Position numbers and translations under genes: made by a program | Notes under the pieces: model-generated | The model's input: only the letters and a program-made list of their open reading frames with translations | What the model was told of the DNA's origin: nothing | The model's database searches: none | Shown here: positions 41,452 to 51,449 of the stretch, piece after piece | Layout of the letters: every line of letters starts with the position of its first letter | How positions within the stretch are numbered: position 1 is the stretch's first letter | Assembly: GCA_028287235.1 (NCBI GenBank) | Contig: JAQBQB010000020.1 | Span: forward strand, 186,001-250,000 | DNA from: Gemmatimonadota bacterium | GTDB taxonomy: Bacteria; Gemmatimonadota; Gemmatimonadetes; Gemmatimonadales; Gemmatimonadaceae | DNA length: 64,000 nt | Direction: 5' to 3'

Positions 41452-44084
41452 CGCGCTGCCCCGCCCCGTTCGGCGCCTCGTTCGACTTCGTTGAGACGAT
41501 CCGCGATGTCGCGGAACTGAATATCGAGCACGAATACCCGTTGATAGAAGCCGAGCGCATCGTCGGCGAGCCCCTGAGCTTCGGCCGAGAGGCCGAGCAG
41601 GTAGAGCACGCCGACGAGCTGCTCTTCGTTGGCGCGCTCGCTCAGCGCGCGCGACAAGATGGATGACGCGAGCTTGTACTGGCCCTTGTCGAGAAAGCAC
41701 TGGCCGAGCGCCTCGTAGGTCGGCACCCGGTTCGTCGGGCTGCCGAGGGCCTTTTGGAATTGGGAGATCGCCTCGTCGAGCAGGCCCATCTCCTTGTAGG
41801 CGATCGCCAGGTCGTAATGACTCTGGTAGTCCTCCGCGTCGACGTTCTCCGCGACGCCCTGCTTGAACTTGCGGAGCATGTCGGCAAAGTCTGCTTCTTC
41901 GTCGCCGCTCGGTTCCTGCTCGGCGACGACCATGCGCGTGTCTTTCGGCGCTTCATCGTCGCGCAGCCAGTCGCCGAGGTTCACGAACGTCTCGGCGGCC
42001 CGCGCCGGAGCGGGCGTGTCGACAACCTGCTGAACCGTCGTGGTGCGGCGGTTGGATGCCCCCGATGCACGACCCGCCTGCGGCGCAGGCTCGGGCGGCG
42101 GCAACGGCTCCGCGATGATCGCTTCCAGCGCCGAGCGGGCGCGGAGCTCGTCGGGCGCGAGGTCGATCACGCGTTGGTAGACGGTGCGCGCCTTGTCGGC
42201 CTGGTCGGACCGGAGCAGCGCGTCGGCGAGCGACAGATACGCCTCGATCAACCGCCCGCGGTCGTTGGTGCGGAAGGCGTACTCCACGCGCTTCTGATGG
42301 TGCTTGACCAGCTCCGGCTCGAGCCGCGCGATCTCTTCCGCCAGCGCCGACGCGAGCTCGAGATCGCCACCGTGCTCCGCGCCGGCCATCGCAGTTTCTA
42401 GTTCTCTAATCCCCGCCTCACGCTCGCCCGCGTCGAGCATCGCCTCGGCGAGCTCGCGGCGGAGCGGCCAGTTCCCCGGCTCGCCTTCGACGCTCGCCTT
42501 GAGAATCTCCATCGACTGCACGGCGACCATCGTCGAGCGGCGCGCGATCGACGGCGTCGGCATCGTGATCGGCTCGTCGTCGTCGATCGTGAGGCTTTCG
42601 GCGTTGAGATCGAGGAGCTCGACCTCGGGCGCGCGAGGCGTGTCGGCCGACGTACGGCCGGCGTTCTCAACGCCGGCGAAGTCTCCGAAATCGCCGATCA
42701 GCTCGAACTCGCCGGTGGCGGAAATTTCCTCGAGCGACTGCGACACGCTCGGACGCGGCGCCGGCGTGCGCGCCGGCGGCACGTCGAGGTCCATCAACGG
42801 CAGCCCGTCCAACGCCGTGGGCGACGCGTTCGGAGTCGGACGCGCCGGCGGCACCGGCGGTGGGGTCGCTGGCGTCGTGAGCGTCGATAGATCGAAATCG
42901 ATCGACGCCGTGCTCGCGACGGGCGTCGGCTCGGCGGGCGGCACGATGAGCTCGAGGTCGCCGCTCACGGGCCTGAGTGACTCGTCGTTCTCGTCGCGCG
43001 CCGCGTGCGTCGGCGCCGACGAGCGATGCATCGGCGTCGGCTCCGCCGAGCCCAGTGATGTGGGCTCGATGTCGAGCAGCGAGCTGCTGGGCGTCGAACG
43101 TATCAGGTCGTCGTCGGCGAGCCGAGTCGACTCGAGACCGAGCAGCGATTCCGAGGGAGTCTTGTCGAGGTTGATGACGTCGTCGCCGACGCGCGTGATG
43201 TCCTCGAGCTGCCCGCCGGGCATCGGGATGGGTGCCGCAGGCGTCTGAATGATGCGGAGGTCGTCGCTCGCGGCGACCTGCGGAGTCGCAAGGGTTGTCG
43301 ACGCTGCTACCGGTGCCGGTGCTGCGGCGGGGGCTGGTGCTGGTGCTGGTGGCGGACGCACCACAGGCGCAGCCGGCAGCTCCGGCGTATACCTCGGCGT
43401 GGGTGTGTCGAGGTCGAGGAACACCAGGTCGGCGGTGGTGCTCTTGAACGTGCCCGTCCCCGTGCGCGGCTCGGCGCTCGGATCGATCGCGCGCATGCGT
43501 TCGACGGTAGCCACCGCGTCGCTCGAACGGCCCTCGCTCTCGTACCGCTCGTAGAGCGTCTGCAGCTGGTCGACGGCCTCGCTCCTGCGATCGGCCTTCA
43601 TGAGCTGATCGGCGAGCATGAGGCGGATCTCGTGCTGATCGGGAACGAGGTCCGCGAACTCCTTCAGCGCGCGAAACGCTTCGTCGACCTTGCCGGCCTT
43701 CTGCATCCGATCGGCGTACTCGAGGAAGTTCGCCTTCGCGTCATTCTTGAAGCCCTTCTGCGCGCTGATCTTTCCGAGCTTGTAGTAGACTGACGCGCGC
43801 CCCGGCGAATGGCGGAGGATCTTGTTGCAGAGGGCGATCGCGTTGTTGAAGAAGCCCGTATCGGCGTAGCGGTCGACGGCCTGCTCGTAGTAGTCGACGG
43901 CGTCGGCAACGTTGCCCTGACGAAGCATCAGGTCGCCGACGCGGTTGAACAGGGCGACGTCGAGCTCGTCAGGGTGCTGGTCGAACGATTCGAGAAGCTT
44001 GACGTAGACCGCCAACGCCTTGTCGAACTGCTTTTTCTGTTCGAGCTCGGCGGCCTGCTTCTTCAGCTTTGCGACGTTGGACAT
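41448..44084 (-). CDS. Large TPR-repeat protein with proline-rich centre
   Basis: 878 aa, no signal peptide. The N-terminal TPR array covers about 1-205 (LEQKKQFDKALAVYVKLLES, RQGNVADAVDYYEQAVDRYA, GFKNDAKANFLEYADRMQKA). About 220-490 is disordered, rich in Pro, Thr, Ala, Ser. A second TPR array runs from about 520 to the end (REAGIRELETAMAGAEHGGD, YKEMGLLDEAISQFQKALGS, LADDALGFYQRVFVLDIQFR). Scaffold of unknown partner; same plan as the TPR protein at 35.8-37.8 kb. Translationally coupled to the prenyl synthase. Confidence 0.88.
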   Translation of the reverse strand: MSNVAKLKKQAAELEQKKQFDKALAVYVKLLESFDQHPDELDVALFNRVGDLMLRQGNVADAVDYYEQAVDRYADTGFFNNAIALCNKILRHSPGRASVYYKLGKISAQKGFKNDAKANFLEYADRMQKAGKVDEAFRALKEFADLVPDQHEIRLMLADQLMKADRRSEAVDQLQTLYERYESEGRSSDAVATVERMRAIDPSAEPRTGTGTFKSTTADLVFLDLDTPTPRYTPELPAAPVVRPPPAPAPAPAAAPAPVAASTTLATPQVAASDDLRIIQTPAAPIPMPGGQLEDITRVGDDVINLDKTPSESLLGLESTRLADDDLIRSTPSSSLLDIEPTSLGSAEPTPMHRSSAPTHAARDENDESLRPVSGDLELIVPPAEPTPVASTASIDFDLSTLTTPATPPPVPPARPTPNASPTALDGLPLMDLDVPPARTPAPRPSVSQSLEEISATGEFELIGDFGDFAGVENAGRTSADTPRAPEVELLDLNAESLTIDDDEPITMPTPSIARRSTMVAVQSMEILKASVEGEPGNWPLRRELAEAMLDAGEREAGIRELETAMAGAEHGGDLELASALAEEIARLEPELVKHHQKRVEYAFRTNDRGRLIEAYLSLADALLRSDQADKARTVYQRVIDLAPDELRARSALEAIIAEPLPPPEPAPQAGRASGASNRRTTTVQQVVDTPAPARAAETFVNLGDWLRDDEAPKDTRMVVAEQEPSGDEEADFADMLRKFKQGVAENVDAEDYQSHYDLAIAYKEMGLLDEAISQFQKALGSPTNRVPTYEALGQCFLDKGQYKLASSILSRALSERANEEQLVGVLYLLGLSAEAQGLADDALGFYQRVFVLDIQFRDIADRLNEVERGAERGGAAR

Positions 44085-44146
44085 CAGCGCCTGATGGAAT
44101 CCCGACGAGGCAAAAGGCCCCGGCGGGTCCAGGGAAAGTGAGAGGG

Positions 44147-45439
44147 TTAAGTTACTCCTAAGTCACTAGGGTGACAAGGTTTGCCCCGTACGTAAGTGGC
44201 CACGCAGCGGTTGTCGCCGTACCAGTATGGCAGCTCGCGGATGTCGTGCACGTCGAAGAGCGCGAAATCCGCCGAATAGCCCGGCGCGATCTGCCCGACG
44301 TGCCCGGCCAGCGCGAGTGCGGCCGCGCCATTCACCGTCGCCGCGATCACCGCCTCGGCGACGCTCAGCCGTAGCTGGCTGACGCCGAGCGTGAGGATGA
44401 GGGGAAAGTTCGTCGTCGGCGACGTGCCCGGATTAAAGTCCGTCGCGAGCGCCACCGCCACGCCCGCCTCGATGAACTTTCGCGCCGGCGCCTGCTTCGA
44501 TTTGCCGAGAAACAGCATCGTACCCGGAAGCAGCGTGGCGACGGTCGCGCCGTGTCCCAAGGCGGCGATACCCGCGTCCGACACCGCGGCGAGGTGATCG
44601 GCCGACGTTGCGCCGAGCGACGCGGCGAGCTCCGCGCCGCCGGCGGACGTCAGCTCGTCGGCGTGCAGCTTGAGCAGCATGCCGGCCTCGCGCGCCGCGG
44701 TGAGAATGGCGCGGCTCTCGTCCACCGTGTAGACGCCCGTCTCGCAAAACACGTCGGCGAAACGCGCGAGCTTGCCCGCGGCGACCGCGGGAATCATCTC
44801 GTGGATCAGCAGATCCACATACCGTTGGCGGTCGGCGGCGCTGCCGCGATGCTCGAGCGGAATCTCGTGCGCGCCGAGGAACGTGGGCACGATGCGCATG
44901 GGAAGCGCGCGCGCGAGACGGGCGATGACGCGCAACGTCTTGAGCTCGTCGTCGAGCGTGAGCCCGTAGCCCGATTTCACCTCGATGGTCGTCGTGCCAA
45001 ACGACGCGAGCCGGCGCAGCCGCGCATGGGCCAGCTCGAAGAGCGTGTCCTCCGACTGCGCGCGCAGGTCGCGCACCGACGAATGAATGCCGCCGCCGCG
45101 CCGCGCGATCTCCATGTAGTCGAGACCGGCCGCGCGCATCTCCTGCTCTTCGTAACGCGGGCGACCGAAGATGCCGTGGGTGTGCGAATCGACCAAGCCC
45201 GGCATGAGCACGCGCTGGCCGCAATCGATCTCGCGCGCGCCGGCGAACCGCTCGCGCAGCACCGGAAGCGCATCGACCGCATCGACGCGCTCGCCCACCA
45301 CCGCGACGGCGACGTTCGTGCGCACGACCATATCGTTCATGTCGCGACCGCGCCGCGCCTCACCCGCTCCCTCGCACGTCACGACCTGCGCCGCGTTGAC
45401 GAACAGCAGCGGCTGGTCGGCTCGGTCCACCGACGTCAT
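44147..45439 (-). CDS. hutI: Imidazolonepropionase
   Basis: Third step of histidine degradation, giving formiminoglutamate. Amidohydrolase, 430 aa: VDSHTHGIFGRPRYEEQEMR (HxH metal site), VKSGYGLTLDDELKTLRVI, FLGAHEIP, LKLHADELTSAGGAELAASL and LATDFNPGTSPTTNFPLI. It overlaps the radical SAM gene by 4 bp. No hutG or hutF follows, so the fate of formiminoglutamate is not encoded here. The promoter of the next TPR gene overlaps its stop. Confidence 0.96.
   Translation of the reverse strand: MTSVDRADQPLLFVNAAQVVTCEGAGEARRGRDMNDMVVRTNVAVAVVGERVDAVDALPVLRERFAGAREIDCGQRVLMPGLVDSHTHGIFGRPRYEEQEMRAAGLDYMEIARRGGGIHSSVRDLRAQSEDTLFELAHARLRRLASFGTTTIEVKSGYGLTLDDELKTLRVIARLARALPMRIVPTFLGAHEIPLEHRGSAADRQRYVDLLIHEMIPAVAAGKLARFADVFCETGVYTVDESRAILTAAREAGMLLKLHADELTSAGGAELAASLGATSADHLAAVSDAGIAALGHGATVATLLPGTMLFLGKSKQAPARKFIEAGVAVALATDFNPGTSPTTNFPLILTLGVSQLRLSVAEAVIAATVNGAAALALAGHVGQIAPGYSADFALFDVHDIRELPYWYGDNRCVATYVRGKPCHPSDLGVT
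44149..44177 (-). promoter_or_regulatory. Putative promoter of the second TPR gene
   Basis: Minus strand TTGTCA (44177-44172), 17 bp, TAACTT (44154-44149), at the end of hutI. A leader of about 58 nt would follow. A small GTCAC-4-GTGAC palindrome overlaps the -35 region. Confidence 0.35.
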
Positions 45440-46407
45440 GCCATCACGTCCCGCACGCGCGACAGTCGCAGCGGCGCCTGGGCTTCACCGCGGCACGCAT
45501 AGTAGCACGCGTTGCAGTTCACGGGTTCATACTTCTTGAAATCGCGCCAGTGGAAATCGGTGGGGAAATCGGGACAGCGCTTCACGTGACCGGCGGGATC
45601 GATGTGGATCGTGCGAATCCCGGACTGACAGGGCTCGGTCAGCTCGCCGCGCACGTAGCGGGGAATCTGTTCGAGGTAGTAGTCGGAGTTGGTGATCACA
45701 CCTCGCCGCCGGCGCTTGAACTCGAGCAGCCGCCGAACGACGTCGTCGAGCTCGGCGAGCTCACCACTGCCGACGAGGTAGTCGCGGTTGCCGTTCTTCG
45801 CGTCGGTGTAGACGCTGAAGTTGACACCGACGCCCAACTCCGCGGCGTGATGCACGATCGGCAGGATCTGGTCGAGGTTGTCGTTCTTGATGACGGTATT
45901 GAACCGGATGTTGTCGATGCCGCGGGCACGCATCGCCGGAATGGCGGCGAGAATCTTCGCGCTCAAGCCCGGAAGACCGCGTGCCGCGTCGTGCCGCTCG
46001 TCGAGATAGTCGAGCGAGATGTTGAACTGATGGATGCCCGCGTCCCACAGCGACTGCGCGCGCTCGGGCGTCAGCATGGCCCCGTGCGTGATGAGCGTGA
46101 CGTACTTGAGGCGGATCGCGCGATCGACTTCGGCGACGACGTCCTCGAGATCGCGCCGCAGCGTCGGCTCGCCGCCGGTGAAGGTGACGAGCATGGGATT
46201 GAAGAAGCGCGCCGCGTCGGCGTAGCTCTTCAGCTCCGTGGCGCGCGCCGACGGATCGGTTTTCCAGTAGTCACAGAATCCGCACGCGGCGTTGCAGCGC
46301 AGCGTGACCTCGAAGTGCACGAGGACCGGCGACCGGCGCCCGGTGAGCCAGGCGTACTTGGCCAGGAAGAGCGCGACGTGCCAGGGGCGGAAACGGGCGG
46401 ACAACAC
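45436..46407 (-). CDS. Radical SAM protein embedded in the hut operon
   Basis: 323 aa, probable GTG start. Cluster motif CNAACGFC (C38, C42, C45), then VTFTGGEPTLRRDLEDVVAE, the MoaA/NifB/PqqE-type barrel (ISLDYLDERHDAARGLPGL, FNTVIKNDNLDQILPIVHHA) and a cysteine-rich end: CQSGIRTIHIDPAGHVKRC followed by CNACYYAC, five cysteines that could hold an auxiliary SPASM-like cluster. Substrate unknown. It sits between hutU and hutI with a 4-bp overlap to hutI, so it belongs to the histidine operon; no such step is part of the known pathway. It is preceded by a heptad palindrome. Confidence 0.88.
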   Translation of the reverse strand: MLSARFRPWHVALFLAKYAWLTGRRSPVLVHFEVTLRCNAACGFCDYWKTDPSARATELKSYADAARFFNPMLVTFTGGEPTLRRDLEDVVAEVDRAIRLKYVTLITHGAMLTPERAQSLWDAGIHQFNISLDYLDERHDAARGLPGLSAKILAAIPAMRARGIDNIRFNTVIKNDNLDQILPIVHHAAELGVGVNFSVYTDAKNGNRDYLVGSGELAELDDVVRRLLEFKRRRRGVITNSDYYLEQIPRYVRGELTEPCQSGIRTIHIDPAGHVKRCPDFPTDFHWRDFKKYEPVNCNACYYACRGEAQAPLRLSRVRDVMA

Positions 46408-46416
46408 GGCAAGAAG

Positions 46417-46555
46417 TAGGGTTTAGGGTGTAGGGTTTAGGGAAGGTACGCGGCGCGCCTGCGGCGCGCCGCGTTGTTTTGGGATGCCGGCAGATCTTTC
46501 TCATCACGTCGCGCCAACGGCGCGACGTACCTCCCCTGGCCCTAGACCCCAGCCC

Positions 46556-46564
<9 letters not shown>
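46417..46564. repeat. Heptad palindrome with telomere-like G-rich arm
   Basis: Left arm TAGGGTTTAGGGTGTAGGGT and on (46417-46450) and right arm 46526-46564 are imperfect complements, both with 7-bp period. Between them lie two perfect 9-bp hairpins: CGGCGCGCC-tgc-GGCGCGCCG (46451-46471) and CGTCGCGCC-aac-GGCGCGACG (46507-46527). Four GGG runs spaced by 4 nt fit a G-quadruplex on the plus strand. The final codons and TAG stop of hutU lie in the right arm. Confidence 0.88.
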
Positions 46565-48252
<1,688 letters not shown>

Positions 48253-48256
<4 letters not shown>

Positions 48257-49773
48257 GCGCTGCCCATCGGTGGAGAGATCTCGTCGTTCGCGATGGCGAG
48301 CGCCAGGCGCTCGATGTCGCCCGACAGCACGCGGTCGCGTCCGAGCGGCGCCACGATCTTGCGTACCGCCGCATGCGCGCGCATCACCCCGCGTCCCGGC
48401 TTGAGCGGCGCGCGATAGTCGATGCCCTGCGCGCCGCACATCAGCTCGATGGCCAATACGTAGCGCACGTTGCGCACGACGCGGCGCAGCTTCCACGCCG
48501 CGGCCATCGCCATGGGCACGACGTCTTCTTTGCTGCCGTCGGTGGGAATCGTGTCGACGCTCGCCGGGTGCGACAACACCTTGCACTCGCTGGCGAGCGA
48601 CGCCGCGGTCACCTGCGCCATCATGAACCCGGAGTTGACGCCGGCTTCGGGGCTCAGGAACGGTGGCAGGCCTTCGTTCAGATCCGGGTGCACGAGCCGG
48701 TCGATGCGCCGCTCGGAGATCGTGGCGAGGTTGGTGAGCGCGATGGCCATGAAGTCGAGCACCATCGCCACCGACTGCCCGTGAAAGTTGCCACCGCTGA
48801 GTAGATCGCCCGTATCGAACACCAGCGGGTTGTCGGTGGCTGCGTTGAGCTCGCGGCCGATGACGCCCGCGGCGAAATCGAGCGCGTCGAGCACCGGACC
48901 GTGCACCTGCGGCATGCAGCGCAGCGCGTATGCGTCCTGCACGCGGTTGTCGTCGGTGCGATGCGACTCGCGAATCTCGCTGTCGGCGAGCAGCTCCCGC
49001 AGAAATGCCGCCGACGCTGCCTGACCCAGCTGGCCGCGCACGTCCTGAATCCGCGAATCGAAGGCGACGGGCGTGCCGCGCAACGCCTCGAGCGACATCG
49101 CGCCGGCGATGTGTGCGGTGCGCCAGAGACGATGCGCGTCGACGAGCGCCAGCGCGCCGATCGCCGTATGCGCCTGCGTCCCGTTGATCAACGTGAGGCC
49201 TTCCTTCGAGGCCAACGTGATCGGCTCGAGGCCGGCGGCGAGCAGCATGTCCGCCGCCGGGCCGAACTGGTCGCCGCGCGAGAGAATGCCTTCGCCGATC
49301 AACGACAGCGCGAGATGCGCGAGCGGCGCGAGATCGCCGCTCGCCCCGACGCTTCCCTGTTCGGGAATCGGCGGATACAGCCCGGCGTTGAGCATCGCGA
49401 TCAGCAGCTCGGCCAGGTCGGGACGTGCGCCCGAATATCCCTTCGAGATGACGTTCGCGCGCAGCAACATCATGGCGCGAACCTCGCGCTCCGGCAGCAG
49501 GTCGCCGACACCGGCGGCGTGGCTGCGCACGAGGTTCACCTGCAGCTCGGCGAGCCGCTCCGGCGGAATGGCGATTTCCGAGAGCTTCCCGAAGCCCGTC
49601 GTTACGCCGTATGCCACCGCGCGCCTGTTCACGAGCTCTTCGACCACGGCGCGGGTGACCTGGACCCGCGCCTTGGCGGCAACTGAGAGGACTACCCGAG
49701 CGCGGTCGCGCGCTACAGCGGTAACCTGCTCCAACGTGAGCGAATTTCCGTCGATGACGACTTCATTTTGCAT
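48253..49773 (-). CDS. hutH: Histidine ammonia-lyase
   Basis: First enzyme of histidine degradation, forming urocanate. 506 aa. The autocatalytic MIO cofactor triad Ala-Ser-Gly is at 144-146 in [46 protein letters not shown] and [10 protein letters not shown] are conserved blocks. The ATG at 49773 fits the family start ([13 protein letters not shown]). Promoter-like boxes end 7 nt before it, so the hut transcript may be leaderless. Confidence 0.97.
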
Positions 49774-49780
49774 CCGCGGA

Positions 49781-49809
49781 AAGCTCGACCGGCCCCTCTC
49801 ACAATTCAA
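49781..49809 (-). promoter_or_regulatory. Putative hut operon promoter (leaderless layout)
   Basis: Minus strand TTGAAT (49809-49804), 17 bp, GAGCTT (49786-49781), then 7 nt to the hutH ATG. The -10 differs by one base from the TAGCTT found before hrcA and the heptose kinase gene. It is the weakest of the four leaderless candidates. Confidence 0.3.
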
Positions 49810-49834
49810 GGTGTCCTATGCATCCGCGACCCGC

Positions 49835-50947
49835 TCATGACATCGGTGCCCGCGAGAGCTCGGCGTTTCCGGGCGCATTCTGATACGCCCAATCGAACAC
49901 CACGTAGTCGGCGGTGCGAAACGCCACCCGCAACGCCGCGAAGTGCACGCCATCGGCCTTTACGATACGGAAGACGTAGGCATAGCCGGCCAGCGCTTCG
50001 ATCGTGACGCCGCCGAACCCGGTCGAGGGTGCGCGGTCGACCGACGTCAGCTCGGTGACGGGCTGCGCCGAATACAATGTCATCGTCACGGCACTGCGTG
50101 CCGGCGCGAACCAAAGCGAGCCGTCGGCATGCCGCTCGACGGTAAAGTCGAGATCCGTGCGCGTCGGGCTGCCGACGACGCCGAGCTTGCGGCTCGTCTC
50201 ATCGAGGAAGAGGAAGCCCGAGCTGTCGCGCTTCGCGGCTGACGCGTATACGAACGCATTGCGTCCGTCGGCGCGCGGCGTGTCGAGGCGGGAGGCGGCC
50301 CACGGGCTCTCGTGCCCGTCGCGCGTGATGGCGCTCACCGTGAAGCAGCGCGACACGCCGTTCGTGAGATTGCCGACGAGAAATGCGTCGGAGACGGTCG
50401 ACCCCTCCACCACCCAGTTGGCCGTGCACACGCCGCGCGTGCCGTCGTACGAGGTGGAGTAGACCAGATAGTGATCGAACGTGCCGTGCGCGACGTCGAC
50501 CGCATTGCTTTGCCAGGTGAGGTGCACCGCGGCATTCAGCGAAATGGAGGTGAGGCCGAGCGGCGCCGGGAGACGCGGACCGAGGTCGATGGTGACGACG
50601 GCGGATTGCGCGATCTCGTTGCCGTTCCCGTCGCGCGTGCTCACGTAGTATTGCGCCTCGGGAATTCCGGCGTCGTGGAACGTTGGGGACGTGGTCGTCG
50701 CACGCAGCTGCCAGCCCGCCGAGGCCGCGCCGCGGCCATAGACGTTGAAGGAGTTGGCGCGTCCGCTTGGCGGAACGTCCCACATGAGCAGCACGCCGGC
50801 CGGCGCGTTTGGATCGCCGCTCGGGATCAGCTCGTACGTGACGTTCGCGGGGGCGTCAGGATTGGTGTTCGGGGAGGTCAGGCTGTCACACGCGGCCAGC
50901 GGTGGAAGTACCACCAGCATCACCAGCATCGAACGCATCAGTCGCAT
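49835..50947 (-). CDS. Lipoprotein with fibronectin type III-like domains
   Basis: 370 aa with a lipoprotein signal (MLVMLVVLPPLAAC; the predicted lipidated Cys is followed by Asp-Ser). Two fibronectin III-like beta domains follow: about 35-125 (GVLLMWDVPPSGRANSFNVY, AQYYVSTRDGNGNEIAQSAV) and about 130-235 (LNAAVHLTWQSNAVDVAHGT, FDHYLVYSTSYDGTRGVC, TVSAITRDGHESPWA). The C-terminal part is also beta-rich, ending in AALRVAFRTADYVVFDWAYQ. Surface or periplasmic role unknown. It is the first gene downstream of the second large palindrome. Confidence 0.82.
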   Translation of the reverse strand: MRLMRSMLVMLVVLPPLAACDSLTSPNTNPDAPANVTYELIPSGDPNAPAGVLLMWDVPPSGRANSFNVYGRGAASAGWQLRATTTSPTFHDAGIPEAQYYVSTRDGNGNEIAQSAVVTIDLGPRLPAPLGLTSISLNAAVHLTWQSNAVDVAHGTFDHYLVYSTSYDGTRGVCTANWVVEGSTVSDAFLVGNLTNGVSRCFTVSAITRDGHESPWAASRLDTPRADGRNAFVYASAAKRDSSGFLFLDETSRKLGVVGSPTRTDLDFTVERHADGSLWFAPARSAVTMTLYSAQPVTELTSVDRAPSTGFGGVTIEALAGYAYVFRIVKADGVHFAALRVAFRTADYVVFDWAYQNAPGNAELSRAPMS

Positions 50948-51137
50948 ACATCGCTCCGGGTGGGGAACGCATTAGCGCGATTGCATCCGATGGGCCGAAA
51001 TTTGGCTGGCGATAAATCGTTGCGGGACTTGGGGTTGTATTTTGGAGCTCGTGCGGGCCGTCCTCGGGACAGGACGATCAGGTGCGGCCGAATGGCGACG
51101 CGTGCTGAAGATCCGCGCGCCTCGTAGGCTGCGCGAT

Positions 51138-51411
51138 CGGGACGACTCCGTCATTCTCGCGCGGATAACGCGGAAACTGCCGCTGAAAGTGCCGGATCGT
51201 TCGTAATCGAACGAGAGTTCCATTCGCAACGAGCCCGGATGAACCTTTCTTGAGGTGCAGACGCTCGGGACGCCACGAGCAACATCCCGAGCGGCCGTTC
51301 CAAAGAAGCTCGTCCGAGCTCGTTGCGCGAAAATCTTTCGGCTCTCACGGAGCGATCCGGCCCTTTCCGCATCATCCGCGTCATCCGCGCGAAATCGACG
51401 GAATCGTCCCG
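51138..51411. repeat. Large palindromic element, copy 2
   Basis: About 274 bp, self-complementary end to end. Outer arms: TCGGGACGACTCCGTC near the left end matches the right end GACGGAATCGTCCCGG, continuing through CGCGCGGATAACGCGG and its counterpart. Inner stem AACGAGCCCGG with CCGAGCTCGTT, then GCAGACGCTCGGGA with TCCCGAGCGGCCGT. Same layout and orientation as copy 1. It sits in the 502-bp gap downstream of lptD; the 190 bp between it and the lipoprotein gene show no feature except a possible upstream region for that gene. Confidence 0.9.
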
Positions 51412-51449
51412 GCCTTGTGGCGAGCGATGCACAAATCCGAAGAATCGTC

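Noticed and set aside
46417-46440. Chromosome telomere
   Set aside because: The TTTAGGG-like run is only about four units, is internal to an operon and has a complementary arm, so it is an intergenic palindrome, not a replicon end.
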